Positions 26,061 to 34,210 of a stretch of DNA of 64,000 bases are shown here, in pieces; position 1 is the stretch's first letter, and every line of letters starts with the position of its first letter. The translations under genes and the position numbers were made by a program. The DNA comes from an uncultured Lachnospiraceae bacterium (GTDB lineage: Bacteria > Bacillota > Clostridia > Lachnospirales > Lachnospiraceae): NCBI GenBank assembly GCA_910583895.1, contig CAJTYJ010000009.1, positions 23,364-87,363 of the forward strand. The letters run 5' to 3'. The notes under the pieces are model-generated. The model saw nothing but the letters and a program-made list of their open reading frames with translations, did no database searches and was not told the origin of the DNA.

Positions 26061-26473
26061 ATCATAAGATATTCTGTTTCACCGGTGCCGGTATCGGATG
26101 CCTGAGACTGAATGACAAAATCTTCCCGCAGATAGAAGCGGACGGCGGCTTCATTTTTCTGGTACACATGCAAAGACAGGGTGTCCCGAAGAGACTTTAC
26201 ATGATCCAGAAGCTGTTTTCCAATTCCTTTTGACCGAACGTCAGTTCTGACAAAGATTCCGGCAATATAGTCTCCGGACATACCCATAAATCCGCAGGGA
26301 CTGGAAAACATGTCCTCATATACGTACAATTCGGCAGCAGGCAGACACTCTTTTACCTGTTCAAAATGATTTTTCCAGTAATCTGCCGATATAAAATCAT
26401 GGGCCTGGATATTGGCATCAAGCCAGATATCCATGATCGGGGTCAGGTCTTTGGGGATAAATGCTCGAATCAT
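25997..26473 (-). CDS. GNAT-family N-acetyltransferase
   Basis: 158-aa acetyltransferase fold. MIRAFIPKDLTPIMDIWLDA is the N-terminal strand/helix; the acetyl-CoA loop is FVRTDVRSKGIGKQLLDHVK near residues 90-109; LHVYQKNEAAVRFYLREDFV is the late conserved block. The start at 26473 has GGAGAAATC upstream; an in-frame start at 26605 adds unconserved residues. Normal relatives end shortly after the EYLMIWRK segment, so the last 16 residues may reflect sequence overlap with the adjoining small gene. The substrate is unknown. Confidence 0.85.
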   Translation of the reverse strand: MIRAFIPKDLTPIMDIWLDANIQAHDFISADYWKNHFEQVKECLPAAELYVYEDMFSSPCGFMGMSGDYIAGIFVRTDVRSKGIGKQLLDHVKSLRDTLSLHVYQKNEAAVRFYLREDFVIQSQASDTGTGETEYLMIWRKHSEKSMPGPGRETDKDG

Positions 26474-26665
26474 AAGTTGATTTCTCCGTTTCCTGTTGGT
26501 CTGTTCTAAAAGAACAGCATAGCATTTCTGTCCGGGCAAATCAACGTTTTTCTTGCTGCCCGCATAAGGAGCAGCAAAGATCATTGCCGCTTCGGTATTT
26601 TTCATAAAACCAGTGAACAGAGATTATACAACGTGCCGAAAAAGCAGAGGTATACGAAAAACAGT

Positions 26666-26694
26666 TGTATTTTCTTCGGGAAAGTATTATATTT
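26666..26694 (+). promoter_or_regulatory. malQ promoter
   Basis: -35 TTGTAT (26666-26671), 17-bp spacer and -10 TATATT (26689-26694), about 90 bp before the malQ start. Confidence 0.5.
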
Positions 26695-26787
26695 GTGTTG
26701 CATAAAAAGGATACATGACAGATATAAAATGGATGTGAATCGGATCGTGGAGAGATCAAAGACCATAGAGGAGAGGAGATTTGACCT

Positions 26788-28290
26788 ATGAACAGAGCAG
26801 CAGGGATCCTGCTTTCGGTTTCCAGCCTTCCAGGGCGTTTTGGCATCGGATGTTTTTCCAAAAGTGCCTATGATTTTGTAGACTGGCTGAAGGAGGCGGG
26901 CCAGACTTACTGGCAGATTCTGCCGCTGGGGCCTACCAGTTACGGGGATTCACCCTATCAGTCTTTTTCTACTTTTGCGGGGAATCCGTATTTTATCAGT
27001 TTGGATGAGCTGATTGAAGAAGGGGTTTTGACGGAAAAGGAGTGTCAGAGTGCGGATTTTGGCAAAAGAGCCGATGATATTGACTATGAGAAATTATACA
27101 AAAAACGCTATCCGCTGCTTCGGAAAGCCTACGAGAGAAGCAGTATCAGCGAAGATCCGGAGTATGTAAGTTTTGTGGAAAAGAACCGCTGGTGGCTTTC
27201 GGATTATGCGCTGTTTATGGCGGTGAAGGACCGTTTTAAAGGAGCGCCCTGGACAGACTGGGCAGAAGATATCCGGCTTCGCTGGGAAAATGCCATGGAT
27301 TATTACCGGAAGGAGCTGTATTTTGACATTGAATTCCAGCAGTATCTTCAGTATAAATTTTTCAGTCAGTGGGGACGGCTGAAGGCTTACGCCAACGAAA
27401 AAGGCATCCGGATCATCGGGGACATTCCGATCTATGTGGCCATGGACAGTGCAGATACCTGGGCTCATCCGGAATTGTTTCAGTTAGATGAAAACAACGT
27501 GCCTACGGCCGTGGCAGGATGTCCTCCGGACGGATTTTCTGCGGACGGGCAGCTGTGGGGCAATCCTCTTTACCGGTGGGACTATCACAAAAGCACCGGC
27601 TATGACTGGTGGATGTCGAGGCTTTGGTACTGTTTCCAGATGTATGATGTGGTGCGGATCGACCATTTCCGCGGTTTTGACGAGTATTATTCCATTCCTT
27701 ACGGGGCACAGAACGCAAAGGGCGGACACTGGGAAAAGGGGCCGGGTATTGACCTGTTCCGCTGTATGGAAGGAAGGCTCGGGCATCATCAGGTGATCGC
27801 AGAAGACCTGGGCTATGTGACGGATTCTGTCCGGGAGCTGGTCAAAGAGAGCGGTTTTCCGGGGATGAAGGTACTGGAATTTGCCTTTGATTCGAGAGAT
27901 TCCGGTTCGGCCAACGACTATCTTCCCCATAACTATGTGGAGAACAGCGTTGCCTATACGGGGACCCATGACAACGAGACTGTGACGGGATGGTTTAAAA
28001 GCATCACCAAGGAAGAGCGGCAGATGACGAGGGACTATCTGTGTGACCAGCGCACGCCGGCCAAAGAGCTGCATAAGTCTTTGATTGCGCTGGTGATGCG
28101 CAGCAGTTCCAAAACCTGCATCATTCCCATGCAGGACTATATGGGACTGGATAACCGGTGCCGCATGAATCAGCCGTCCACGTTAGGGACCAACTGGAAA
28201 TGGCGGCTTGTAAAAGGCGAACTGTCGGAAGAACTGAAAGAAGAGATTCTGGCGGTGACAAAGCGGTACGGCAGAATGAACTGGGCGTAA
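26788..28290 (+). CDS. malQ: 4-alpha-glucanotransferase (amylomaltase, GH77)
   Basis: Transfers glucan chains between maltodextrins. 500 aa, typical of the bacterial amylomaltase family. It begins AGILLSVSSLPGRFGIG; substrate block PLGPTSYGDSPYQSFSTFAG; nucleophile Asp in VVRIDHFRGFDEYY near residue 293; acid/base Glu in VIAEDLGYVT; GTHDNETVTGW carries the third carboxylate. GAGGAGAGGAGATTTGACCT precedes the ATG. It is monocistronic with its own terminator, separate from the maltose PTS operon. Confidence 0.96.
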   Translation: MNRAAGILLSVSSLPGRFGIGCFSKSAYDFVDWLKEAGQTYWQILPLGPTSYGDSPYQSFSTFAGNPYFISLDELIEEGVLTEKECQSADFGKRADDIDYEKLYKKRYPLLRKAYERSSISEDPEYVSFVEKNRWWLSDYALFMAVKDRFKGAPWTDWAEDIRLRWENAMDYYRKELYFDIEFQQYLQYKFFSQWGRLKAYANEKGIRIIGDIPIYVAMDSADTWAHPELFQLDENNVPTAVAGCPPDGFSADGQLWGNPLYRWDYHKSTGYDWWMSRLWYCFQMYDVVRIDHFRGFDEYYSIPYGAQNAKGGHWEKGPGIDLFRCMEGRLGHHQVIAEDLGYVTDSVRELVKESGFPGMKVLEFAFDSRDSGSANDYLPHNYVENSVAYTGTHDNETVTGWFKSITKEERQMTRDYLCDQRTPAKELHKSLIALVMRSSSKTCIIPMQDYMGLDNRCRMNQPSTLGTNWKWRLVKGELSEELKEEILAVTKRYGRMNWA

Positions 28291-28295
28291 AAAAT

Positions 28296-28334
28296 AAGAC
28301 CTGCCCTGGACAGATACATCCAGGGCAGGTCTTT
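28296..28334 (+). terminator. malQ terminator
   Basis: GACCTGCCCTGGA (28298-28310) pairs perfectly with TCCAGGGCAGGTC (28319-28331), followed by TTT. Confidence 0.8.
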
Positions 28335-28375
28335 GGACGGGGCTTTCCTGCTGACAGACAATTAAAATAATACTG

Positions 28376-28403
28376 TTGACAAACAGAAAATTCGGTGTAT
28401 AAT
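28376..28403 (+). promoter_or_regulatory. Promoter of the beta-glucoside operon
   Basis: Consensus -35 TTGACA (28376-28381), 16-bp spacer and consensus -10 TATAAT (28398-28403). Strong promoter ahead of an antitermination leader. Confidence 0.85.
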
Positions 28404-28453
28404 ACAGACTATAAGCGAATACGAAACGAGATAACAAGGGTGTTATCAAGTGT

Positions 28454-28489
28454 GAGTATGTTACTGATCAGGTAGAACAGGCAGAACTC
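28454..28489 (+). promoter_or_regulatory. RAT ribonucleic antiterminator for LicT/BglG
   Basis: The sequence from GAGTATGTTACTG to CAGGCAGAACTC folds into the bulged hairpin bound by BglG/LicT proteins; GTTACTG and CAGGCAGAAC are its hallmark halves. Its last bases are the first arm of the terminator that follows, so the two structures exclude each other. Confidence 0.8.
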
Positions 28490-28528
28490 AGATTGTGTAG
28501 GGGAATTCTATGCAATTTGAGTTTTTTT
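28485..28528 (+). terminator. Leader terminator of the beta-glucoside operon
   Basis: AACTCAGATTG (28485-28495) pairs with CAATTTGAGTT (28513-28522) with minor bulges, followed by a run of T. It overlaps the RAT element, as in bgl/lic antitermination leaders. Confidence 0.8.
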
Positions 28529-28592
28529 GTGTTGTAATCGAAAAAATCCGGAGTTTTTCAGACACAGAGCCTGCATGGGAAGGAGGGAGCAT

Positions 28593-29441
28593 GTGAAGAT
28601 ACGTCAGATATTGAATAATAACGTTGCCCTGGTTGCCAGGGGCGGAAATGAAATGATCGTGTATTCCAAAGGAATCTCATTTCGCAAAAAGGCTGGCCAG
28701 TCCATTGAAAAAGAGGAGATCGAGAAGATCTATGTGCTGGATTCCAATGATACGCTGGAACATTTCAGTTATCTGCTGTCGCATACAGATGCGGAATACC
28801 TGAATGTGGTCAATGATATCATCTCTTTTGGGGAAGAGCTTCTGCATGCAAAAGCAAACGATTATTTGTATCTGACTCTGTTGGATCATATGGACTTTGC
28901 CTTGAAAAGGGGACAGAAAGGACAGTTTATTCACAGCCCGCTGGCATGGGAGGTGAAGAAATTCTATCCGGACCACTTTCAGATCGGACTTTATGCCTTA
29001 AAGCAGCTGAAAGAGCGGTTTCTGGTGGAATTTCCGGAAGATGAGGCGGTATCCATTGCCCTTCATTTTGTCAATCTTCAGTCCAGTCAGTCGCAGCTTA
29101 AGGAGACAATCCAGGCCATGCAGACCCTGAAGGATATTTTATCCATCATCCAGTATCACTACCGGATCTGTCTGGATGAGCGTTCGCTGGACTACTCCCG
29201 TCTTGTGACACACCTTCGGTATTTTATCGAGCGGCTGCAGACCGGGCGTACCTATGAAGACAATGACCAGGAGCTGAACAGACAGGTCAAAAAGCTGTAC
29301 CCGAGAGCTTATGAATGCATACAGAAATTAAAAGTGTATGTAAGAGAGAATTTTCAGATTGAACTGAGTGTGGATGAAGAGACTTATCTGGTCTTGCATA
29401 TTCACCGTGTAACAAATAAAAATAACAGCAAAGGAGAATAA
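28593..29441 (+). CDS. licT: BglG/LicT family transcription antiterminator
   Basis: 282-aa RNA-binding antiterminator regulated by PTS phosphorylation. The GTG start at 28593 is preceded by AAGGAGGGAGCAT and gives the family N-terminus KIRQILNNNVALV, the RNA-binding CAT domain. PRD1 follows, with HTDAEYLNVVNDIISFGEE, then PRD2 with CLDERSLDYSRLVTHLRYF and LVLHIHRVT near the end. It binds the RAT in its own leader and opens the operon when beta-glucosides are being imported. The EIIBCA gene starts three bases after its stop. Confidence 0.93.
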   Translation: MKIRQILNNNVALVARGGNEMIVYSKGISFRKKAGQSIEKEEIEKIYVLDSNDTLEHFSYLLSHTDAEYLNVVNDIISFGEELLHAKANDYLYLTLLDHMDFALKRGQKGQFIHSPLAWEVKKFYPDHFQIGLYALKQLKERFLVEFPEDEAVSIALHFVNLQSSQSQLKETIQAMQTLKDILSIIQYHYRICLDERSLDYSRLVTHLRYFIERLQTGRTYEDNDQELNRQVKKLYPRAYECIQKLKVYVRENFQIELSVDEETYLVLHIHRVTNKNNSKGE

Positions 29442-29444
29442 AAC

Positions 29445-31313
29445 ATGAAATATGAGGCATTTAACCAACAGATCATCGATCTGGTGGGCGGAAAAAACAA
29501 CATCAGCGCAGTGGTCCACTGTATGACCAGACTGCGGTTTACCCTAAATGACAGAAGCAAAGCGAAGACTGAAGCGATCAAGCAGTTAGACGGTGTGATT
29601 GATGTGGTGAGCAACGATGTGGCATACCAGGTCATCATTGGAACCCATGTGGCAGAGGTACATGAGGAATTGATCTCCATGCTGGGACTTAGCGGCGAGG
29701 CGCCCAGGGAGGGACAGAAGATGAAGAAAAATCCATTTAAGGCAGCGCTGGATCTGGTGTCCGAGTCCATGACGCCGCTTTTGGAGCCGATCATCGCAGC
29801 CGGTATGCTGGCCGGTCTGATGTCTTTGGTGGCGCTGACGGGCCTGATCTCTGCAGAGAGTCCCACGTACATGGTGCTGGATTCCATCCGCGGCGCGATC
29901 TTTTATTTTCTGCCGGTCTTTATGGCCATGTCCTGTGCATCCAGGTTAAACGCCAGTCCTTATCTGGCGGTGGCGCTGGCGGTTACTCTTTTGTCCACCG
30001 GCATTGACGGGGCAGAAGGTTTAAGCTTTCTTGGAATTTCCCTGCCCACGATCACCTATTCCGGCTCCTTCATCCCGATTTTGCTGGCGGTATGGTTTAT
30101 GGGCTATGTGCAGACTTTCCTGAAAAAGGTGATTCCAAACATGCTGCAGTATTTTCTGATACCGGTATTTACGCTGGTCATCACGCTGCCTGTGACTTTG
30201 ATGTTCTTCGGCCCCATCGGGACCTGGATCGGTGAAGCGATCAGCCTGTTCTGCAATCTGCTGGCAGACACGCTGGGCAACTGGAGCGTGGTTGCGTTCT
30301 ATGCGGCGATTCAGCCCTTCCTGATCATGATGGGGGCAGGAAACTTTATCATGCCAATCGTCATGGCATTTCTGGCGGAGATGGGTTATGATCCTTTGTT
30401 CCTGGCGGCCTGCACGATCTCGGATATCGCAGTAGGCGGAACGATGCTTGGCTACTTCCTGCGGGCAAAAAATGCAAAACAAAAACAGTTGTTTGGTACC
30501 GTAAGCTTCAGTGCAATCCTTGGATGCACGGAGCCGGCTGTGTTTGGTGCCTTTGTGAAATACCGCCGTCCCTTTGTATGTGTGATGATCGGCGGCGGCC
30601 TGGGCGGTCTGTTTGCCGGGCTGATGAATGTGAAGACCTATACGATGGCATGGGGGCTTGCAGGACTTCCATCCTACATCGGACAGAATGATTTTATGAA
30701 CTTTTACTATATGATTGCAGCGGTGGTGATCGGTTTTGTGGCATCGGCGGCGGCCGGATTTATCCTCTGCAAACCGAACCTGCTTCCAAAAGAAGAAAAT
30801 CTTGCTTCTGGTTCTGAAAAGACAGTGGAAAAAGCATCTGTGAAAAACGGAAAGATTGATAAAGAGATACTGAGTACTGTGGCAAGAGGAGAAGTGATTC
30901 CGTTGTCGGAGGTGAAAGATCAGGCGTTTTCTTCCGGAGCTCTTGGCAAAGGCGTCGGGATCCGTCCGGCGGATCAGGAGGTGTATGCGCCGGTGAACGG
31001 TGAAGTCACCTGTGTATTCCCGACCAGACATGCCATCGGCATCCAGAGCGACAGCGGTGTGGAGATTCTGCTTCACATTGGGATTGACACGGTACAGCTG
31101 GAAGGAAAGCATTTCGAAGTGCTGGTGGAACAGGGCCAGCGAATCAGGCGGGGCGACAAACTGGCTGTTGTGGACTTTGAAGGGATCCGCGCGGACGGCT
31201 ATGACGATACGATCATGGTGGTGATCACCAACACCCAGGATTATCTGGATGTGGTTCCGTCACTGGGAACGATGAATACTCCGGATATGGAATGCATGAG
31301 TGTGGTTCTGTAA
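29445..31313 (+). CDS. Beta-glucoside PTS enzyme EIIBCA
   Basis: 622-aa fusion that imports and phosphorylates aryl- or alkyl-beta-glucosides such as salicin or cellobiose-type sugars. EIIB comes first, with Cys26 in VVHCMTRLRFTLND. The EIIC channel covers about residues 100-450 (LLEPIIAAGMLAGLMSL; ILGCTEPAVFGAFVKY). The C-terminal EIIA has its active His in ILLHIGIDTVQLEG near residue 545. Domain order B-C-A matches BglF/BglP. It also probably phosphorylates LicT to keep it inactive when sugar is absent. Confidence 0.95.
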   Translation: MKYEAFNQQIIDLVGGKNNISAVVHCMTRLRFTLNDRSKAKTEAIKQLDGVIDVVSNDVAYQVIIGTHVAEVHEELISMLGLSGEAPREGQKMKKNPFKAALDLVSESMTPLLEPIIAAGMLAGLMSLVALTGLISAESPTYMVLDSIRGAIFYFLPVFMAMSCASRLNASPYLAVALAVTLLSTGIDGAEGLSFLGISLPTITYSGSFIPILLAVWFMGYVQTFLKKVIPNMLQYFLIPVFTLVITLPVTLMFFGPIGTWIGEAISLFCNLLADTLGNWSVVAFYAAIQPFLIMMGAGNFIMPIVMAFLAEMGYDPLFLAACTISDIAVGGTMLGYFLRAKNAKQKQLFGTVSFSAILGCTEPAVFGAFVKYRRPFVCVMIGGGLGGLFAGLMNVKTYTMAWGLAGLPSYIGQNDFMNFYYMIAAVVIGFVASAAAGFILCKPNLLPKEENLASGSEKTVEKASVKNGKIDKEILSTVARGEVIPLSEVKDQAFSSGALGKGVGIRPADQEVYAPVNGEVTCVFPTRHAIGIQSDSGVEILLHIGIDTVQLEGKHFEVLVEQGQRIRRGDKLAVVDFEGIRADGYDDTIMVVITNTQDYLDVVPSLGTMNTPDMECMSVVL

Positions 31314-31326
31314 AAAAGGAGGGAAT

Positions 31327-32757
31327 ATGAATCAGCATTTTTTCTGGGGAGGAAGCATTGCAGCCCATCAGTGTGAGGGGGCATTTGAGGAGGACGGAAA
31401 AGGTCTGGCCATCATGGATCTGGTGACCAGCGGCAGTCATGAGAGACCCCGAAAGATCTGCCGGACCATTGAGAAGGAAAAGTTCTATCCGTCTCATACG
31501 GGGATTGATTTTTACCACCGCTACAAAGAGGATATCGCATTGTTTGCGGAGATGGGCTTTACGGCGCTTCGAATCTCCGTGGACTGGTCCCGGATCTACC
31601 CCATGGGTGATGAGGCAGAGCCCAATCAGGCGGGTATTGATCATTATGTGTCCGTGGTGGACGAACTGCTCCGGCACCACATCGAGCCCATCGTGACTTT
31701 GTGCCACTTTGAGATGCCCCGGCATCTGGTGGACCAGTATGGGTCCTGGGTCAGCCGGAAGATGATTGATTTTTATCTGAAATACTGCCGGACCATGTTT
31801 GAGGCGCTGAAAGGAAAGGTTCATTACTGGTCTACTTTTAATGAATTGAATCATCTTGACCCGGCTACAGAGGCATCCGATATATTTACCTATATGATTG
31901 CCGGTGTAAAATATTCCGAGATGGAGCATCCGGCCCAGACTTTGGCTTCCATTGGCTATCATATGACGGCAGCCAGTGTAAAGGCGGTACGCCTGGGTCA
32001 TGAGATCGACCCGGAAAACAAGATTGGATGCGTCTTCGGCCTGCAGCCGGTCTACGCCTGCAACTGCCGGCCGGACAATGCGCTTAAGGCATTTCAGGAG
32101 ATGTACCGGGATTTTTATCAGCTGGACGGCATGTGCCAGGGGAGCTTCCCGAAGTACAAGCTGAAAGAGTACGAGCGGATGGGAATTCAGCTGGAAGGGC
32201 TGAAAGAAGATGCGGAGGATTTTGCAGAAGGAACCCTCGACTTTATCGGGGTCAATTATTATTCCTCCAGTGTGGGCCACTGCGAAGAGATGGAGGGGGA
32301 TGAGACCCTGTTTGGCGGCGTGCAAAATCCCTATCTGGAGCTGAGCAAGTGGGGCTGGTCCATCGATCCGAAGGGTCTGCGCTACCTGCTGAACGCGGTG
32401 TACCGGATGTACAACAAACCGGTTATGGTCACGGAAAACGGTCTGGGCGCCGTGGATGTGCTGGAAGAAGATCATACGATCCACGATGATTATCGGATCG
32501 ATTACCTGTCGAAACATCTGCAGCAGTTAAAGCTTTCAGTGGAAGAAGACGGGGTGGACTGCTTCGGGTATCTCATGTGGGGACCCATCGACCTGGTATC
32601 CGCCACGACAGGGGAGATGAAGAAGCGGTACGGATTCATCTATGTGGACAAAAATGATGACGGGAGCGGAACAATGGGGCGTTTTAAGAAGGATTCCTTC
32701 TACTGGTATCAAAAGGTGATCGCTTCCAAAGGCAGGGAGCTGTCCGAGCACGCGTGA
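31327..32757 (+). CDS. 6-phospho-beta-glucosidase, GH1
   Basis: Hydrolyses the phosphorylated beta-glucosides made by the EIIBCA. 476 aa, GH1 family: it begins FFWGGSIAAHQCEGAFEEDG, has acid/base Glu in STFNELNHL near residue 177 and nucleophile Glu in MVTENGLGAVD near residue 375, and the 6-phospho-binding tail around KKRYGFIYVD. The start at 31327 is set by AAAAAAGGAGGG. The 3' end overlaps the convergent AraC-type gene by 49 bases. Confidence 0.95.
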   Translation: MNQHFFWGGSIAAHQCEGAFEEDGKGLAIMDLVTSGSHERPRKICRTIEKEKFYPSHTGIDFYHRYKEDIALFAEMGFTALRISVDWSRIYPMGDEAEPNQAGIDHYVSVVDELLRHHIEPIVTLCHFEMPRHLVDQYGSWVSRKMIDFYLKYCRTMFEALKGKVHYWSTFNELNHLDPATEASDIFTYMIAGVKYSEMEHPAQTLASIGYHMTAASVKAVRLGHEIDPENKIGCVFGLQPVYACNCRPDNALKAFQEMYRDFYQLDGMCQGSFPKYKLKEYERMGIQLEGLKEDAEDFAEGTLDFIGVNYYSSSVGHCEEMEGDETLFGGVQNPYLELSKWGWSIDPKGLRYLLNAVYRMYNKPVMVTENGLGAVDVLEEDHTIHDDYRIDYLSKHLQQLKLSVEEDGVDCFGYLMWGPIDLVSATTGEMKKRYGFIYVDKNDDGSGTMGRFKKDSFYWYQKVIASKGRELSEHA

Positions 32758-33638
32758 CCTTTTTGGCTCCGGTATTCCCGGGGTGTGCAGCCATAGCTGT
32801 TGTAAAAATATCTGGAATAATAACTCAGATGATTAAAACCGCAGGCAAGGGCGATGTCCGTGATGCTCCGGCTGGTGTTGTCCAGAAGATGGCAGCTTAC
32901 TTTCAGCCGGTATGCGTTCAGGAAATCTATGGGGGACTGCTGCAGGTAATGTTTGAAAAGCCTGCAGCATTTGCTCCGGCTGACATTTCCGGAGGCGGCA
33001 ATCTCATCCAGCGTGATCTTTTCTCCGTAGTGCTGATAGAGGAAGGATATCATATCTTTTTGAATCTTCAGGTCTTCGTCTGTTTCCTGCCCTTCTAATC
33101 CAGGACCCAGTTCTTTGCAGCTCCAAAGTCTGCTCCACAGAGTCTGCATGAGTGAGATGGCCTCCAGTTCGTATCCGTCTGCGGCGCTTTCTTTCAAAGC
33201 GGCAATCCGAAGGAGAAAATCCGCGGTCTCCGGTCCATGGGCATGGACCGACGGAAGGTGCAGATATTCCAGGCTGCAGTTTTTTAGTACAGGGGTCACG
33301 TATTTTTGCATCAGAGCCTGGTTCTGACAGAACAGGGACGGGTGGAACAGGATGCAGATAAAGCGACAATTATGTCGCTTATAGGAATATCCATAGTGCA
33401 TCTGGCGGGCGTTGACCATAAGGGAATCCTGACTGTCAAGCACCAGCCGCCTGCCGTTCACGTCGTAACACATCTTCCCCTCCAGAATATGGATCCACTC
33501 CAGGTCCTCATGCCAGTGACAGGGTGCGCTCATGTCCGGATAGAGGCAAAGGTCTGCAGTCCGGATATAGAGGGGGATTTCTGTGTGTTCATATTGTATA
33601 ATCTCTGAAAGATCCTGCATCAGTTCGATGCTTTTCAT
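32709..33638 (-). CDS. AraC family transcriptional regulator
   Basis: 309-aa regulator with an N-terminal cupin sugar-sensing domain (MSAPCHWHEDLEWIHILEG; QDSLMVNARQMHYGYSY) and a C-terminal double HTH (ITLDEIAASGNVSRSKCCRL; SITDIALACGFNHLSYYSRY; GCTPREYR). It is convergent to and overlaps the GH1 gene, so it may act on the beta-glucoside operon or on another sugar locus; the target is not shown. Start support: AAGGAGATGAAATC. Confidence 0.9.
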   Translation of the reverse strand: MKSIELMQDLSEIIQYEHTEIPLYIRTADLCLYPDMSAPCHWHEDLEWIHILEGKMCYDVNGRRLVLDSQDSLMVNARQMHYGYSYKRHNCRFICILFHPSLFCQNQALMQKYVTPVLKNCSLEYLHLPSVHAHGPETADFLLRIAALKESAADGYELEAISLMQTLWSRLWSCKELGPGLEGQETDEDLKIQKDMISFLYQHYGEKITLDEIAASGNVSRSKCCRLFKHYLQQSPIDFLNAYRLKVSCHLLDNTSRSITDIALACGFNHLSYYSRYFYNSYGCTPREYRSQKGHACSDSSLPLEAITF

Positions 33639-33664
33639 GATTTCATCTCCTTTTTACAAATTAT

Positions 33665-33702
33665 ATTATAATGTGAAAGAGCGTATTTGTCATGGACAAA
33701 TT
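33665..33702 (-). promoter_or_regulatory. Promoter and palindrome upstream of the AraC-type gene
   Basis: On the minus strand, -10 TATAAT (33670-33665) with 17 bp to ATGACA (33693-33688) as -35. A perfect palindrome ATTTGTC-ATG-GACAAAT (33686-33702) covers the -35, suggesting a repressor or autoregulation site. Confidence 0.5.
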
Positions 33703-33818
33703 GACGATCTGGCAAAACATCCAGTGCTTTTTATGAGGAAATATTTTTTGCTTCAGGGTGGCTTTTATAATGATAAAATCTGAAAATAAAATTATATGAT
33801 TTTTCAATGATCTCTCCA

Positions 33819-33847
33819 TTGACGATATAGCAGATCCGTATTATAAT
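33819..33847 (+). promoter_or_regulatory. Promoter of the higBA-type operon
   Basis: -35 TTGACG (33819-33824), 17-bp spacer and -10 TATAAT (33842-33847), directly followed by the operator palindrome. Confidence 0.75.
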
Positions 33848-33848
33848 A

Positions 33849-33869
33849 AATTTACCTCAAAGGTAAATT
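33849..33869. promoter_or_regulatory. Operator palindrome of the higBA-type operon
   Basis: AATTTACCT-CAA-AGGTAAATT is a perfect 9-bp inverted repeat at the transcription start, the expected site for autorepression by the HTH antitoxin. Confidence 0.75.
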
Positions 33870-33886
33870 GATAAAGAGGTGATGGG

Positions 33887-34183
33887 TTGGACATAATGTA
33901 CAAAAACAATAGGCTGCGAAAGGTTTGTACGGATGCCAGGATTGCTGATCGGATATATGGAAATGAAATGGCAGAAAAAATACAGATGCGCATAGATGAA
34001 ATAAAGGCAGCAGATACAGTGGAGGAGATGATTCAGTTTCGTATCGGCAGATGTCATCCTCTGGTTCATAACAGGAAGGGACAATATGCTATGGATCTGG
34101 TTCATCCATACAGATTGATCTTTGAAAAATGTGGTAATCATATTCAGATTGCGCATATTATGGAGATTGTTGATTATCATTGA
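33887..34183 (+). CDS. HigB/RelE-family toxin
   Basis: 98-aa ribosome-dependent mRNA-interferase-like protein of the HigB branch. Family features: MYKNNRLRKVCTDARIADRI at the N-terminus, RCHPLVHNRKGQYAMDLVHP in the middle, and a C-terminal LIFEKCG...IVDYH strand. The likely start is TTG at 33887, nine bases after GAGGTG; an ATG at 33896 is the alternative. It precedes an HTH antitoxin gene, in toxin-first order as in higBA. Confidence 0.82.
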   Translation: MDIMYKNNRLRKVCTDARIADRIYGNEMAEKIQMRIDEIKAADTVEEMIQFRIGRCHPLVHNRKGQYAMDLVHPYRLIFEKCGNHIQIAHIMEIVDYH

Positions 34184-34210
34184 ATGAATAATAAAACAGG
34201 AGGTAGCACT

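Noticed and set aside
30021..31112. Minus-strand reading frame over the EIIBCA gene
   Set aside because: Antisense of conserved EIIC/EIIA motifs; His/Arg-rich and not protein-like.
31225..32517. Long minus-strand reading frame over the GH1 gene
   Set aside because: It is the antisense of a clear 6-phospho-beta-glucosidase and has no family features.
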